Shown: positions 8,176 to 17,764 of the stretch, piece by piece
How the letters are laid out: each line of letters opens with the position of its first letter
Position numbering within the stretch: the first letter of the stretch is position 1
DNA from: an uncultured Lachnospiraceae bacterium
GTDB lineage: Bacteria; Bacillota; Clostridia; Lachnospirales; Lachnospiraceae
DNA: 64,000 nucleotides
Direction of reading: 5' to 3'
Assembly (NCBI GenBank): GCA_947625015.1
Contig: CANQMR010000001.1
Coordinates: forward strand, 163,624 to 227,623
Notes under the pieces: generated by a model
What the model saw: the letters and a program-made list of their open reading frames with translations, nothing else
Database searches by the model: none
What the model was told of the DNA's origin: nothing
Made by a program: the position numbers and the translations under genes

Positions 8176-9099
8176 TTAACTGAGTTTTTCTAACAGGTCT
8201 TGAAAATATTTTGGAAGTTCAGAATCAAACTCAACATATTTTCCCGTATCCGGATGAATAAATCCAAGGGTCTTTGCGTGAAGGGTTTGCCCCTGCAATC
8301 CCTTTATTTTGCTTTTGGCAGGACCGTATACGGCGTCTCCTAAGATGGGGTGTCCAATCGAGGCCATATGTACGCGGATTTGATGGGTTCTGCCTGTTTC
8401 TAAGGTACATTCGATATAGGAATATTGATTTTGAAGGGTTTGCAGCACCCGGTAATGGGTAACCGCCTCTCTCCCATTTTTCCGGTTCACCGCCATTTTC
8501 TTGCGGTCTACGGGATGTCTGCCGATTGGGGCGTCTACTGTTCCTTCTGGTTCTTTAAAACAGCCATAACATATGGCATGGTATTTTCTGGTTATACTGT
8601 GTACCTTTAACTGCTCGGCCAGACATTTATGGGCCTGATCATTTTTACAGACGACCAAAAGCCCTGTGGTATCCTGGTCAATTCGGTGGACAATTCCCGG
8701 CCGGATTACGCCGTTTATGGTAGACAGGGAATCCCGGCAGTGATAAAGCAGCGCATTGACTAATGTTCCGGATTCATGGCCGGCGGCCGGATGAACGACC
8801 ATATTTTTAGGCTTGTTCACAATAATAATGGAGTTGTCTTCATAAACGATATCAAGGGGAATATTTTCCGGCAAAGCCTCTAATTCTTTTGGCTCTTCAT
8901 ATTGAATCTCAATCCGGTCCCCCGGCTTTAACTGATAGTTTGTCTTGCAGGAAACACCGTTTACCCGGATATTTCCCTGTTTGATAAGTTGTTGGATATA
9001 GGACCTCGAGAGTTCCGGAATCTGTTCATGAATATATTTATCAATCCGTTCAGAAGAAATTGCCGGATATTCTAAAGCATAATCCATATGTTCCTCCAT
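8176..9099 (-). CDS. rluD: RluD/RluA-family pseudouridine synthase with S4 domain
   Basis: S4 domain, then GIVHRIDQDTTGLLVVCKN and TGRTHQIRVHMASIGHPILGD. Confidence 0.93.
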   Translation of the reverse strand: MEEHMDYALEYPAISSERIDKYIHEQIPELSRSYIQQLIKQGNIRVNGVSCKTNYQLKPGDRIEIQYEEPKELEALPENIPLDIVYEDNSIIIVNKPKNMVVHPAAGHESGTLVNALLYHCRDSLSTINGVIRPGIVHRIDQDTTGLLVVCKNDQAHKCLAEQLKVHSITRKYHAICYGCFKEPEGTVDAPIGRHPVDRKKMAVNRKNGREAVTHYRVLQTLQNQYSYIECTLETGRTHQIRVHMASIGHPILGDAVYGPAKSKIKGLQGQTLHAKTLGFIHPDTGKYVEFDSELPKYFQDLLEKLS

Positions 9100-9136
9100 A
9101 GTTTTCTATAGGCTGGCGGCATTTTGCGGAAATTTC

Positions 9137-9706
9137 TTATTCGTTTCCGGGGGCGTTGTCACCGGACGCCGTCCGCTTTGAAAATATTGCCTCCAGTTCC
9201 TCCTCTTTATATTTAAAAATCAGCAGATAGCTGAGACAGAAAAGGCCAATCGTAACATAACAGTCCGCTATGTTAAATACCGGAAAATCAATTAATTTAA
9301 AATAAATGAAATCAATGACATACTGAAAACGTATCCGGTCAATAAAATTTCCCATTCCTCCGGCCATAATTAACACGTCCAATGCGCGCATCATCCTGAA
9401 TTTTTGTACCCTGCTACAGCGTATATAAAACCAGCAGCCGAGAATCAGGGCAAAACCGGTAAACAGATAAAAGATGATCTGTCTGCCCTGTAGTATCCCC
9501 CATACGGCTCCGCGATTCTGGATGTAATGGATTTCGAGTACATCGGGAATTATCGGTATGGAAGAATATAATTCCATATTGTTCATGATGAAATATTTGG
9601 TTATCTGATCTACTCCAACCAAAATGACAAAACAAACGATTGCAGGTATAATCTTCCCTGCAATCGTTCTATTCTCTCTCTGGTTCACATTGTTTCTTAA
9701 TTCCAT
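9137..9706 (-). CDS. lspA: Lipoprotein signal peptidase II
   Basis: VGVDQITKYFI, NRGAVWG, GGMGNFIDR and FNIADCYVTIG motifs. MELRNN start is preferred because it avoids overlap with divIVA. Confidence 0.93.
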   Translation of the reverse strand: MELRNNVNQRENRTIAGKIIPAIVCFVILVGVDQITKYFIMNNMELYSSIPIIPDVLEIHYIQNRGAVWGILQGRQIIFYLFTGFALILGCWFYIRCSRVQKFRMMRALDVLIMAGGMGNFIDRIRFQYVIDFIYFKLIDFPVFNIADCYVTIGLFCLSYLLIFKYKEEELEAIFSKRTASGDNAPGNE

Positions 9707-9731
9707 AGTATCTGTATATCCGTCCTTTTCG

Positions 9732-11384
9732 TTAGAGGAACTTAAAGCCTTCTTCCTCATCATCTGCGTTGCCAATTAAGTTAGACTGCTTTACATTTTC
9801 TTCCACGTCCCCGACTAAAATGTCCTCGTCTTCCGGGGGGGACTCCGGCGCAGCGCCGGCGAAAGGATCGATGTTCAATCCTGAATTAATAGTCGGGATT
9901 CCCTCTTCCTCAGAATCATTGCCGCCAACTACAAAATCAAAACCATCGTCATAGTTATCCTCAGAATCAATCATATTGGATTCATTGATACGCTCTTCCA
10001 CTTCGCCCACATAGGCGTCCTCGTCTACAGCGCCGTTGCCTCCTGCCGCCTCGTCTTCTTCGCTGACAAAATCAAAACCGTCACTGTAGTTATCTTCTGA
10101 ATCTAACATGTTGGATTCGTTAATGCGATCTTCTACCTCGCCGCTGACTGTATCTTCGTCTGATTCTTCCGCAGCCGTCGGCATTTCGACAGCCGCCGCA
10201 GCATTATCTTCACTGACAAAATCAAAGCCTTCGCTGTAGTTATCCTCTGAATCCAACATATTGGATTCATTTACAGGACTTTCCACTTCGCCGCTGACCT
10301 GCTGTACAGATTCTTCTTCCGGAATAATCTGGTGAGGCATAGGCGGCGTCTTAGGCGGCACCTTTGTTGCTGCCGGTTCCGGCTGAACTGTTTCTGACTT
10401 TACCTCCGGCTGTACCATTTTCGGCTGCGGAGCCGGATGCGGTGCGGATTTGGATGCTGTCTGCTGCGGTTCTTTGCCCGCTGAAGCCTGTGGAGCTGTC
10501 TTTGGCGCCGTCTCTTGCGTTACTGTATTATCCGGCTTTGTATCTTCCGTCTGTTTGGCCGGCGCTGACTTTTCAGCAAAATTCTTCTTAACCTTATTAG
10601 CGCCCGGTTTATCACTCTTTACATTCAATGTGGATTTAGTGCCATTATTTGCGGCCGCCTTCTTTTTATTTCCGGAACCATTGCCGTTATAGGCGCCTCC
10701 GGTCTGTCTGCTGAAACGTCCTCCGCCGTTCATGGCGTCTGCAAAAGGATCCATATTGAGACTGGTTCCTCTGTCAAAGGCAGGTTCCTGATTGGTCCGT
10801 TCCCGTCCCTCAGGACTGGATCCGGCATAACCGCCGCCAGCGCCTAAGCCGCCGAGACCACCCTCGCTTCCCAAGCCGCCTCCGGAAAATTCACCGTATC
10901 CGCCGCCATAATTTTGGCTTGGTGTAAAAACACCTAAATCAATATCAATGACTTCGCCGTCCATCAGCTTAAGCTGTGCATCTAAAATCTTGGAAAACTG
11001 CTCCTTGAAAGTGGCGTGCTGCTGCTGAAGACGGTAAATCTCTTCCTTTGTCTCCTGAAGTTCCGCCTTGGCGTCTTCTAAAATCGCTTCCGCTTTCTTT
11101 TCCGCTTCCGTATTAATCTGGCGAGCCTTGTCGTTGGCGGCATTCACCGTCTCTTCCGCGGTCTTTTCGGAAAGCGTTAAAGCCTTCTGCATAGACTCCT
11201 CTATGGAGCGGTAATGCTGTAGACTTTCATCCAATGTGGCTACCTTATCTTTTAATTCTACACTGGAACGGTAAAGTTCACTGTAATCAGAGGCCAATTC
11301 ATTCATAAAGGTCTCTACATCCTTTTTGTCATAACCGATACCGCCCTTAAAGACTTTATTTTGAACATCTACTGGTGTTAACAT
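9732..11384 (-). CDS. divIVA: DivIVA-domain protein with long repetitive acidic C-terminal tail
   Basis: N-terminus MLTPVDVQNKVFKGGIGYDKKDVETFMNELASDY is a classic DivIVA start, followed by coiled coil, Gly-rich linker and acidic repeats. Confidence 0.92.
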   Translation of the reverse strand: MLTPVDVQNKVFKGGIGYDKKDVETFMNELASDYSELYRSSVELKDKVATLDESLQHYRSIEESMQKALTLSEKTAEETVNAANDKARQINTEAEKKAEAILEDAKAELQETKEEIYRLQQQHATFKEQFSKILDAQLKLMDGEVIDIDLGVFTPSQNYGGGYGEFSGGGLGSEGGLGGLGAGGGYAGSSPEGRERTNQEPAFDRGTSLNMDPFADAMNGGGRFSRQTGGAYNGNGSGNKKKAAANNGTKSTLNVKSDKPGANKVKKNFAEKSAPAKQTEDTKPDNTVTQETAPKTAPQASAGKEPQQTASKSAPHPAPQPKMVQPEVKSETVQPEPAATKVPPKTPPMPHQIIPEEESVQQVSGEVESPVNESNMLDSEDNYSEGFDFVSEDNAAAAVEMPTAAEESDEDTVSGEVEDRINESNMLDSEDNYSDGFDFVSEEDEAAGGNGAVDEDAYVGEVEERINESNMIDSEDNYDDGFDFVVGGNDSEEEGIPTINSGLNIDPFAGAAPESPPEDEDILVGDVEENVKQSNLIGNADDEEEGFKFL

Positions 11385-11457
11385 ACGGTTCTCCTCCTAC
11401 CCAATACATTTATATCCCCTTAAATATATGCACAAACTAATTTAGGAACCATTAAAA

Positions 11458-12006
11458 TCAGAAAGCGGTCAATTCCGGCGCTAAGGAAGCCTCGTTTAAA
11501 ATCTCATCCCGCAAGTCGCCGGTTACATCAATATTGTGGGGTGCAGCAATAAATATCTTCTCGGATATTCCCTGCAAAGAACCGTCTAAAGCCTCGCACG
11601 CGCCTCCGATAAAGTCGATAATCCTCTGCGCGGAACGAACCTCGATTCCCTCCATATTGATTACAACGGTTCTTCCTTCCTTCAAATAGCTTGTTACCTT
11701 TTGTGCATCGTTAAATTCCTGCGGTTTGATTACGTACACTTGACTCATACTCCTGTTATTATTACGGCTGTTAATAGATACTAATTTACTCGGACCTGAA
11801 ACTTTTGTCTGTCTGGCCTTAGGTTTTTTGGGCGCATAGTCGTCGTCATCTTCATCATCATAGTACGACTGGTCTCTGACTTTTTTCTTTGGTGGTTCAT
11901 AATAATCATCATCATCGTCATCATCAAATAAATCGTCATCATAATCGTCTTCCGGGTCAGTCAGTCTCAAAAAATCCATAAATTTCTTCATTCCACTATT
12001 TGCCAT
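11458..12006 (-). CDS. sepF: Cell division protein SepF
   Basis: N-terminal MKKFMDFLRL amphipathic helix, poly-Asp linker, core VYVIKPQEFNDAQKVTSYLKEGRTVVINMEG...RIIDFIGGACEALDG. Confidence 0.95.
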   Translation of the reverse strand: MANSGMKKFMDFLRLTDPEDDYDDDLFDDDDDDDYYEPPKKKVRDQSYYDDEDDDDYAPKKPKARQTKVSGPSKLVSINSRNNNRSMSQVYVIKPQEFNDAQKVTSYLKEGRTVVINMEGIEVRSAQRIIDFIGGACEALDGSLQGISEKIFIAAPHNIDVTGDLRDEILNEASLAPELTAF

Positions 12007-12018
12007 GATAAATCTCCT

Positions 12019-12720
12019 TTATATAGTATAGTTACGGGCGCCGAAAATTGCTGTCCCCACCCGCACCATAGTTGCTCCTTCTTCTATCGCAACCTTATAA
12101 TCATTGGTCATGCCCATGGACAAGACATTCATATTAATATTATCAATGTTTTTTGATATTATGTCAAGTGATAATTGCTTTAAAATGCGGAAATACTTTC
12201 GATTTTCTTCCGGATTCTCCACAAAGGGGGCGATTGTCATCAAACCATTCACATGAATATTCGGAAAATCGGCAATTTCCCGCACAAAAGGCAATACTTC
12301 TTCTGTGTGCAAACCAAATTTGGTATCTTCTTTAGCCACATTGACTTCTATCAATATCTCGGAAATAATCTGCCGTTTGCCTGCCTCTTTTTGAAGTTCT
12401 TTTGCTAACTTTAAAGAATCCACAGAATGAATCAGCGCAGCTTTGTCCACAACATACTTAACTTTATTGGTCTGTAAATGGCCAATCTGGTGAAAACGTA
12501 CAGGTTTTGATACCTTTTCATACTTATCGCAAAGCTCTTGTACTTTATTCTCTCCAAAGTCCGCTACCCCGATTTGAATCAGTTCCTCAATATCCTGTAA
12601 AGGCTTGGTCTTACTGACTGCAATTAACGTGATATCCTCCGGTTTGCGTCCACACGACAGCGCCGTCTCATCCACCTGCTGTCGTATAAATTTGTAATTA
12701 TCTGCTACCAATCTTAACAC
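12019..12720 (-). CDS. YggS/PLPBP-family PLP-binding protein
   Basis: LIAVSKTKP, FGENKVQEL, FHQIGHLQTNK, LSMGMTNDY, VRVGTAIFGAR motifs. Confidence 0.95.
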   Translation of the reverse strand: MLRLVADNYKFIRQQVDETALSCGRKPEDITLIAVSKTKPLQDIEELIQIGVADFGENKVQELCDKYEKVSKPVRFHQIGHLQTNKVKYVVDKAALIHSVDSLKLAKELQKEAGKRQIISEILIEVNVAKEDTKFGLHTEEVLPFVREIADFPNIHVNGLMTIAPFVENPEENRKYFRILKQLSLDIISKNIDNINMNVLSMGMTNDYKVAIEEGATMVRVGTAIFGARNYTI

Positions 12721-12724
12721 CTCT

Positions 12725-14128
12725 TTATTTGATAATTTGGTTCTCTTTTACCATTGCCTGATTCAGAACAATTCGATCATACCAGGCAATGCTGTAGGGA
12801 ACATCAGCTTTTACAATGGTGTATTCGTCATCCTGATATTGAATATCAATATAACGGAAAGCAGCCGTTCCCTGATTAATACAGTAAACGCCTTCGATTT
12901 TATCTTTTTCTGCCTGTGATATTACGATCGTCTCATTATTTTCTGTATTCAGCAGTACGTCATTTTCCGAAAAATCGTCAGGAGAGACATAAATCATTCC
13001 GTCTTCCGTCTTATAAATTGTAGGTTTAATCTGCTTAACTGTTACTTCGCCCTGCTCGTCTAACTGTTTAATATTAAGAAATTTTTTATCCATAGAATCA
13101 GACCCTTTGGATAGAAATTCTTCCGGCAGTTTATAAATTTCTTTTTCTGTAATGGAACTGTTCGGAATCTTAAGCCCGTTTTTCTGTTCCATTAAAATAA
13201 CAATATCAATAAAACGGTCGTTTATAAAATTGACCATTTGTTGATTCAGGGCAAGAATGATAAAGTATTTGCCGTCTGTTTCGGTTATGCGAAAATTACA
13301 GGTAATATTTTTCGCGCTGTTATGAATATTAATCTGAACGGTTTCTTTATTGTTTAATGACTTTTTCTCCGCTTTGGTGATTGGCGCTACAAGATACCAG
13401 TTTTCGGAAGTTACCAGCTTGTATACAGGATCTCCTGCATTAATAATCTCACCGGTTTTTAATGTGGTTTTCTTGTAATTACTTTTGTCTACATCTGAAG
13501 ATTTGAATTGATTAATATTAAAATTCTCGTAACCGTCTTTATAGTAAGTAATAATTCCGGATTCTTTTGTATTCACCTTCTTATAGGTAGATATATTGGT
13601 AGACTCGTCGTCTAAGGAGGTAAGCTGCTCAATCAATGCCTCGTTGGTCAATTCCAATACCGCATTTTCTATATCATAACGAAAGTTATATATATCTGAA
13701 TAATTTGAATAATCAAAATAATTTTCAAATGTTGATATTCTGGTGCGCACTTCCGTCAGGGCTTCGTCGGACATAGTAAGCACATCCGTATCCGCATCCT
13801 TAATCTTTTCATATACACTTCCTGTCTCATCTATTGTGTAAACAGTCTTATCCCGTCCGATTTTTTCACCATTTCTCACATAATAACTTACGTAACCGGA
13901 ACTGTCTGCATTAACAATTTTTTCTTCCCGGACAATTAATGCCGTCGTATCAATATTTGTATCAATATAACTGTTTTGCACCTCATAAATGGTAAGAGAT
14001 TCCTTTTGGAAAGACATAAAAATACGAATTAACACATAAATAAATATGATAATAAATATTATATTTCCAATATTGAATTTAAATTCATTAGTATAAACCG
14101 GTCTTTGTTTTCGGCTCAAAAAAGACAC
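12725..14128 (-). CDS. HlyD-like membrane adaptor protein in the sepF/divIVA cluster
   Basis: Single N-terminal TM, barrel-sandwich-like regions (ALIVREEKIVNADSSGYVSYYVRNGEKI; GEIINAGDPVYKLV). Confidence 0.7.
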   Translation of the reverse strand: MSFLSRKQRPVYTNEFKFNIGNIIFIIIFIYVLIRIFMSFQKESLTIYEVQNSYIDTNIDTTALIVREEKIVNADSSGYVSYYVRNGEKIGRDKTVYTIDETGSVYEKIKDADTDVLTMSDEALTEVRTRISTFENYFDYSNYSDIYNFRYDIENAVLELTNEALIEQLTSLDDESTNISTYKKVNTKESGIITYYKDGYENFNINQFKSSDVDKSNYKKTTLKTGEIINAGDPVYKLVTSENWYLVAPITKAEKKSLNNKETVQINIHNSAKNITCNFRITETDGKYFIILALNQQMVNFINDRFIDIVILMEQKNGLKIPNSSITEKEIYKLPEEFLSKGSDSMDKKFLNIKQLDEQGEVTVKQIKPTIYKTEDGMIYVSPDDFSENDVLLNTENNETIVISQAEKDKIEGVYCINQGTAAFRYIDIQYQDDEYTIVKADVPYSIAWYDRIVLNQAMVKENQIIK

Positions 14129-14247
14129 CTCCAGAAATCATATCAATTAATTGTACCATTTTTGGCTGATAACTACAATATTTATGAATAAATTTTATCA
14201 AATATTAGAACACTAATACTATTCCAAGATACAGAAAGGAGTATCAT

Positions 14248-14451
14248 ATGAAAGCATTAGATTATACGATTTTGACTTTTGTGGTTATTGGTGCAATTAA
14301 CTGGGGATTAATTGGTTTTTTTGATTTTGACCTGGTAAGCACACTGTTTGGTCAAATGTCCATTCTTACGCGAATTATCTATGCGATTGTGGGAATTGGC
14401 GGATTATATGCTATTTCTTACTATGGTCGTATGAACAGTGAATTGCAGTAA
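14248..14451 (+). CDS. DUF378 family membrane protein
   Basis: 67 aa, MKALDYTILTFVVIGAINWGLIGFFDFDLVSTLFG; RBS AGAAAGGAG. Confidence 0.88.
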   Translation: MKALDYTILTFVVIGAINWGLIGFFDFDLVSTLFGQMSILTRIIYAIVGIGGLYAISYYGRMNSELQ

Positions 14452-14453
14452 TA

Positions 14454-14500
14454 AAAAGGGACCGTTTAATGATATGCATACATCTTAGACGGTCCCTTTT
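14454..14500. terminator. Bidirectional rho-independent terminator
   Basis: AAAAGGGACCGT ... ACGGTCCCTTTT stem (14454-14465/14489-14500) between convergent genes. Confidence 0.85.
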
Positions 14501-14508
14501 ATTTATGG

Positions 14509-14931
14509 TTAAAGAGAAATTGTTACCAGATTTTGTAAATACGGGGATAAAGTTTCCTTTGCTTTTGAAATGCCGATAACAAAATCCAGTTCAAATTTAT
14601 CGGAAATGACAGATAATTCTTTGACAATCGACTCAATATCATCAGATGATTCTATGCAGGCAATTGTCAGAAAATTATCTAAAAACATGCTGTCTAAATC
14701 ATGATCCTGCGACGCGATGCCATAGATAAAGCCAAGAAACATATCCGAGGAATGTATATTATATTCAGGTACGTTAATTAGTCTGATCCGGTTACTCAAT
14801 TCATACATATGCTTATTGTTCTGATCTAAATAAACAATATTGCCCCCGGTCACTTTGATGTCATTATTCGCTTTGGCCATAAGCATTTTGGTCTTTCCCT
14901 TTCCCTTTTCCCCTGCAACTAATTCAATCAT
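14509..14931 (-). CDS. Small P-loop protein, 140 aa
   Basis: N-terminal Walker A (GEKGKGKTK); hydrophobic SMFLDNFL strand; no specific family recognised. Confidence 0.6.
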   Translation of the reverse strand: MIELVAGEKGKGKTKMLMAKANNDIKVTGGNIVYLDQNNKHMYELSNRIRLINVPEYNIHSSDMFLGFIYGIASQDHDLDSMFLDNFLTIACIESSDDIESIVKELSVISDKFELDFVIGISKAKETLSPYLQNLVTISL

Positions 14932-14950
14932 TAATACTGCCTCCCGCTCA

Positions 14951-15943
14951 TTAATAAATTTCTTTTAACATATCTTCCACATTTTTATATAAAGTTTCAT
15001 GATCCGTAGCGTTAGATACCAGACAAATATACTCTTCACTGGTTGCGTCATTTACAAATTCCAGGATAATACAGTTGCCTGCTTTTTCCGTTGTTCCGGT
15101 TTTCCAACCGGTAATATGATAACCTGTAGGCATTTCAAAAGAATCGGATAAAAACGCATTGGTGGCATGGATTTCCATCTGAATCTTTTCCTCTCCACGA
15201 TACATGGTTAGCAGATATTTGCTGTTACTGTCAATTTGAACCAAAATATCCTTTGTTAAAAAACATTTAAATATCAGGTATAAATCATAAGGCGTTGTAT
15301 AATGGTTATTATCATGAAGCCCATGCGGATTTACAAAATGGGAGTTAGTCGCGCCAAGTTCCGCCGCCTTTTGATTCATTAAATCTACAAAATTGCTGAC
15401 AGAACCCGCAACATATCTGGCCAAAGCCACAGCACAGTCATTAAATGAGGAAATCAATAAACCATGCATCAGTTCATTTACGGTAATGTAATCTCCGGGT
15501 TCAAGTCCCATCACTGTTACGTTATCTTCGTTAAATTCGATTTTCTTCTGGATCACAACGGTATCGTTCATGGAAATCTGTCCCTTTTCCACAGCTTCTA
15601 CAATCACAATCGCCGTAAGAATCTTAGTCATGCTGGCAGGATAGATCCTCTTATGGGGATTTACTGCCTGAATGACCTGATTTCTGGTTTCATTAATCAG
15701 TAATCCAGCCTCATACTCCATTCCGGCTTCATCATATACATAAGCATCATATGGGATTACCACATTTTCTGCTGCAAGACCGGCAGGTCTTACAATCGGC
15801 AGCTTATCTGTTGAGCCGATATGAAGAGGAGCGTCCATGTTATAGGAATTACTTATGCTGCATCCTGACAGCATGGAAACAAACAAAACTGCGAGACAGA
15901 AGAGGCAAAAAGCCCGCCTGCCTGTATTATTTAAACATTTCAC
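14951..15943 (-). CDS. D-alanyl-D-alanine carboxypeptidase, predicted lipoprotein
   Basis: Lipobox LSGC, SxxK (YPASMTK), SxN (SFND), KTG (WKTGTT). Overlaps mgsA by 17 nt. Confidence 0.92.
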   Translation of the reverse strand: MKCLNNTGRRAFCLFCLAVLFVSMLSGCSISNSYNMDAPLHIGSTDKLPIVRPAGLAAENVVIPYDAYVYDEAGMEYEAGLLINETRNQVIQAVNPHKRIYPASMTKILTAIVIVEAVEKGQISMNDTVVIQKKIEFNEDNVTVMGLEPGDYITVNELMHGLLISSFNDCAVALARYVAGSVSNFVDLMNQKAAELGATNSHFVNPHGLHDNNHYTTPYDLYLIFKCFLTKDILVQIDSNSKYLLTMYRGEEKIQMEIHATNAFLSDSFEMPTGYHITGWKTGTTEKAGNCIILEFVNDATSEEYICLVSNATDHETLYKNVEDMLKEIY

Positions 15944-16322
15944 GCCAATCTAAATCTCCTCGTTCTAAAGCTTTTACCAGCAGCTCCGCAGTGGCCAGAT
16001 TTGTGGCCAGCGGGATATTATGTACATCACATAACATAAAAATATTATTAATATCCGGTTCGTGGGACTTAGGCGTCTGCGGATCTCTTAAAAAGATAAC
16101 CATGTCGATGTCGTTGTGTTCAATCTCCGAACCTAACTGCTGCTCTCCCCCTAAATGTCCGGCTAAATATTTGTGTACCGTCAGGTTGGTAACTTCTTCA
16201 ATCAGCCGTCCGGTAGTTCCGGTTGCAAATAACTCATGCTTGCATAAAATTCCCCGGTAAGCAATACAGAAATTCTGCATCAGCTTTTTCTTTGCATCAT
16301 GGGCAATCAATCCAATATTCAT
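15927..16322 (-). CDS. mgsA: Methylglyoxal synthase
   Basis: [55 protein letters not shown]. Confidence 0.95.
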   Translation of the reverse strand: MNIGLIAHDAKKKLMQNFCIAYRGILCKHELFATGTTGRLIEEVTNLTVHKYLAGHLGGEQQLGSEIEHNDIDMVIFLRDPQTPKSHEPDINNIFMLCDVHNIPLATNLATAELLVKALERGDLDWREMFK

Positions 16323-16341
16323 AGTAAAAACCCTCTCCATT

Positions 16342-17451
16342 CTAGTATTTTCTTCGTTGCAAGGATACATTTAACACTAAACCAATGGCTGCGCAGCAGC
16401 TTACCAAAGACGATAAGCCGTAACTGATAAAGGGAAGCGGTATTCCCGTATTCGGAAGCAGTGATGTCGCCACGCCAATATTGATAAAGGTCTGAAACCC
16501 TATCAGTGTTGCAACCCCTGTGGCAATATACATCCCCATATCATCACTTGCTTTCCTGGCAGTCTTAATACATTGTACCACAATCCAGCCCAAAATGACA
16601 ACCAGAAGAATACTTCCCACAAACCCTAATTCTTCACCAACCACAGAAAATATAAAATCTGTCTGCTGTTCGGAAATCAAATTGGCATCCTTTACCGTAG
16701 CCAGGGAGGAATTGTTAAGTCCTTTACCGAACAACTGGCCGGAACCGATTGCCATAACGGAATTATCCTGCTGATACTGCGTGGTGGACACATAATCTTC
16801 CGGATACAGGAAAGAAAGGATACGCTGCACCATATACCCCTTTAAAAACAAGGGATTGGGCTGCCTGATGTACCACAAAAAACTTCCGGCAAGGGGAATC
16901 ATGCATAAGAAACCGATCAAAAGAATCTTATAGCTTAGTCCCGCCACAAACAGCATAGTAAATAATATGACAAAAAGGTCTATCGTAGTAGACAAATCCG
17001 GCTCTGACACAATCAAAAACAGCGGAATTGCACAAAGCAGCGCATAACCTGCCAGCGTTTTGAAAGTGTTGATTGTATCTTTATGTTCCGTCAGATAATG
17101 AGCTGCGCATATAATCATAATAATTTTGGCAAACTCCGAGGGCTGAACGGTAATAACGTCCTGGGAACCCAGCCAGCGCTGCGCGCCGTTTGCCTTGCTG
17201 CCCACCAATAAAACCGCTAATAGGAGGACGATATTGATTACATAAAGCAATAACTGAAACTTGCGGATAAATTTGTAATCAATCAATGACAGAACAATCA
17301 TACCCAACAGACAGACTACCAGCCCCACAATCTGTTTGCGCAGATAAGAACTGTCGGCGCTGTTAATAATCACTGTTCCAAATACCGTTGCAAACAGTAC
17401 TAACAGCAATAATTTGAAATTGTAGTTGCGCAGCTGGTAATTTTCTAACAT
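16342..17451 (-). CDS. rodA: RodA/FtsW-family SEDS protein
   Basis: Polytopic; [62 protein letters not shown]. Confidence 0.93.
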   Translation of the reverse strand: MLENYQLRNYNFKLLLLVLFATVFGTVIINSADSSYLRKQIVGLVVCLLGMIVLSLIDYKFIRKFQLLLYVINIVLLLAVLLVGSKANGAQRWLGSQDVITVQPSEFAKIIMIICAAHYLTEHKDTINTFKTLAGYALLCAIPLFLIVSEPDLSTTIDLFVILFTMLFVAGLSYKILLIGFLCMIPLAGSFLWYIRQPNPLFLKGYMVQRILSFLYPEDYVSTTQYQQDNSVMAIGSGQLFGKGLNNSSLATVKDANLISEQQTDFIFSVVGEELGFVGSILLVVILGWIVVQCIKTARKASDDMGMYIATGVATLIGFQTFINIGVATSLLPNTGIPLPFISYGLSSLVSCCAAIGLVLNVSLQRRKY

Positions 17452-17463
17452 GGTATTCTCCTG

Positions 17464-17760
17464 TTATTTCACAGATTTAGACTTCAAATCCTTAATTGGA
17501 ATATTGGCGTATAACGCAGGAACCGTTCCATTCCCGCCCTCCGATTCCGTCTGCGTAATCTGGATATCCAGACCGGAGGCGTCAATCTCCATATACCGGG
17601 AAATCACCTCGATAATATCATTTTTAATCTGTTCCATAATGTCCGGCGAGCAGTTTGCGCGGTCTGAAACGAGTAATAATTTCAGACGGTCCTTGGCATA
17701 ATCGCTAGACGATTTCTTTTTATTAAATAAATCAAATAATCCCATAATCTCCGCTCCCAT
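17464..17760 (-). CDS. minE: Cell division topological specificity factor MinE
   Basis: SSSDYAKDRLKLLLVSDRANCSPDIMEQIKNDIIEVISRYMEID. Confidence 0.94.
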   Translation of the reverse strand: MGAEIMGLFDLFNKKKSSSDYAKDRLKLLLVSDRANCSPDIMEQIKNDIIEVISRYMEIDASGLDIQITQTESEGGNGTVPALYANIPIKDLKSKSVK

Positions 17761-17764
17761 CTCT

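Noticed and set aside
10364-10692. Plus-strand ORFs opposite divIVA (75 and 80 aa)
   Set aside because: Antisense shadow ORFs created by the Ala/Pro/Lys-rich DivIVA tail; no RBS or domain evidence.
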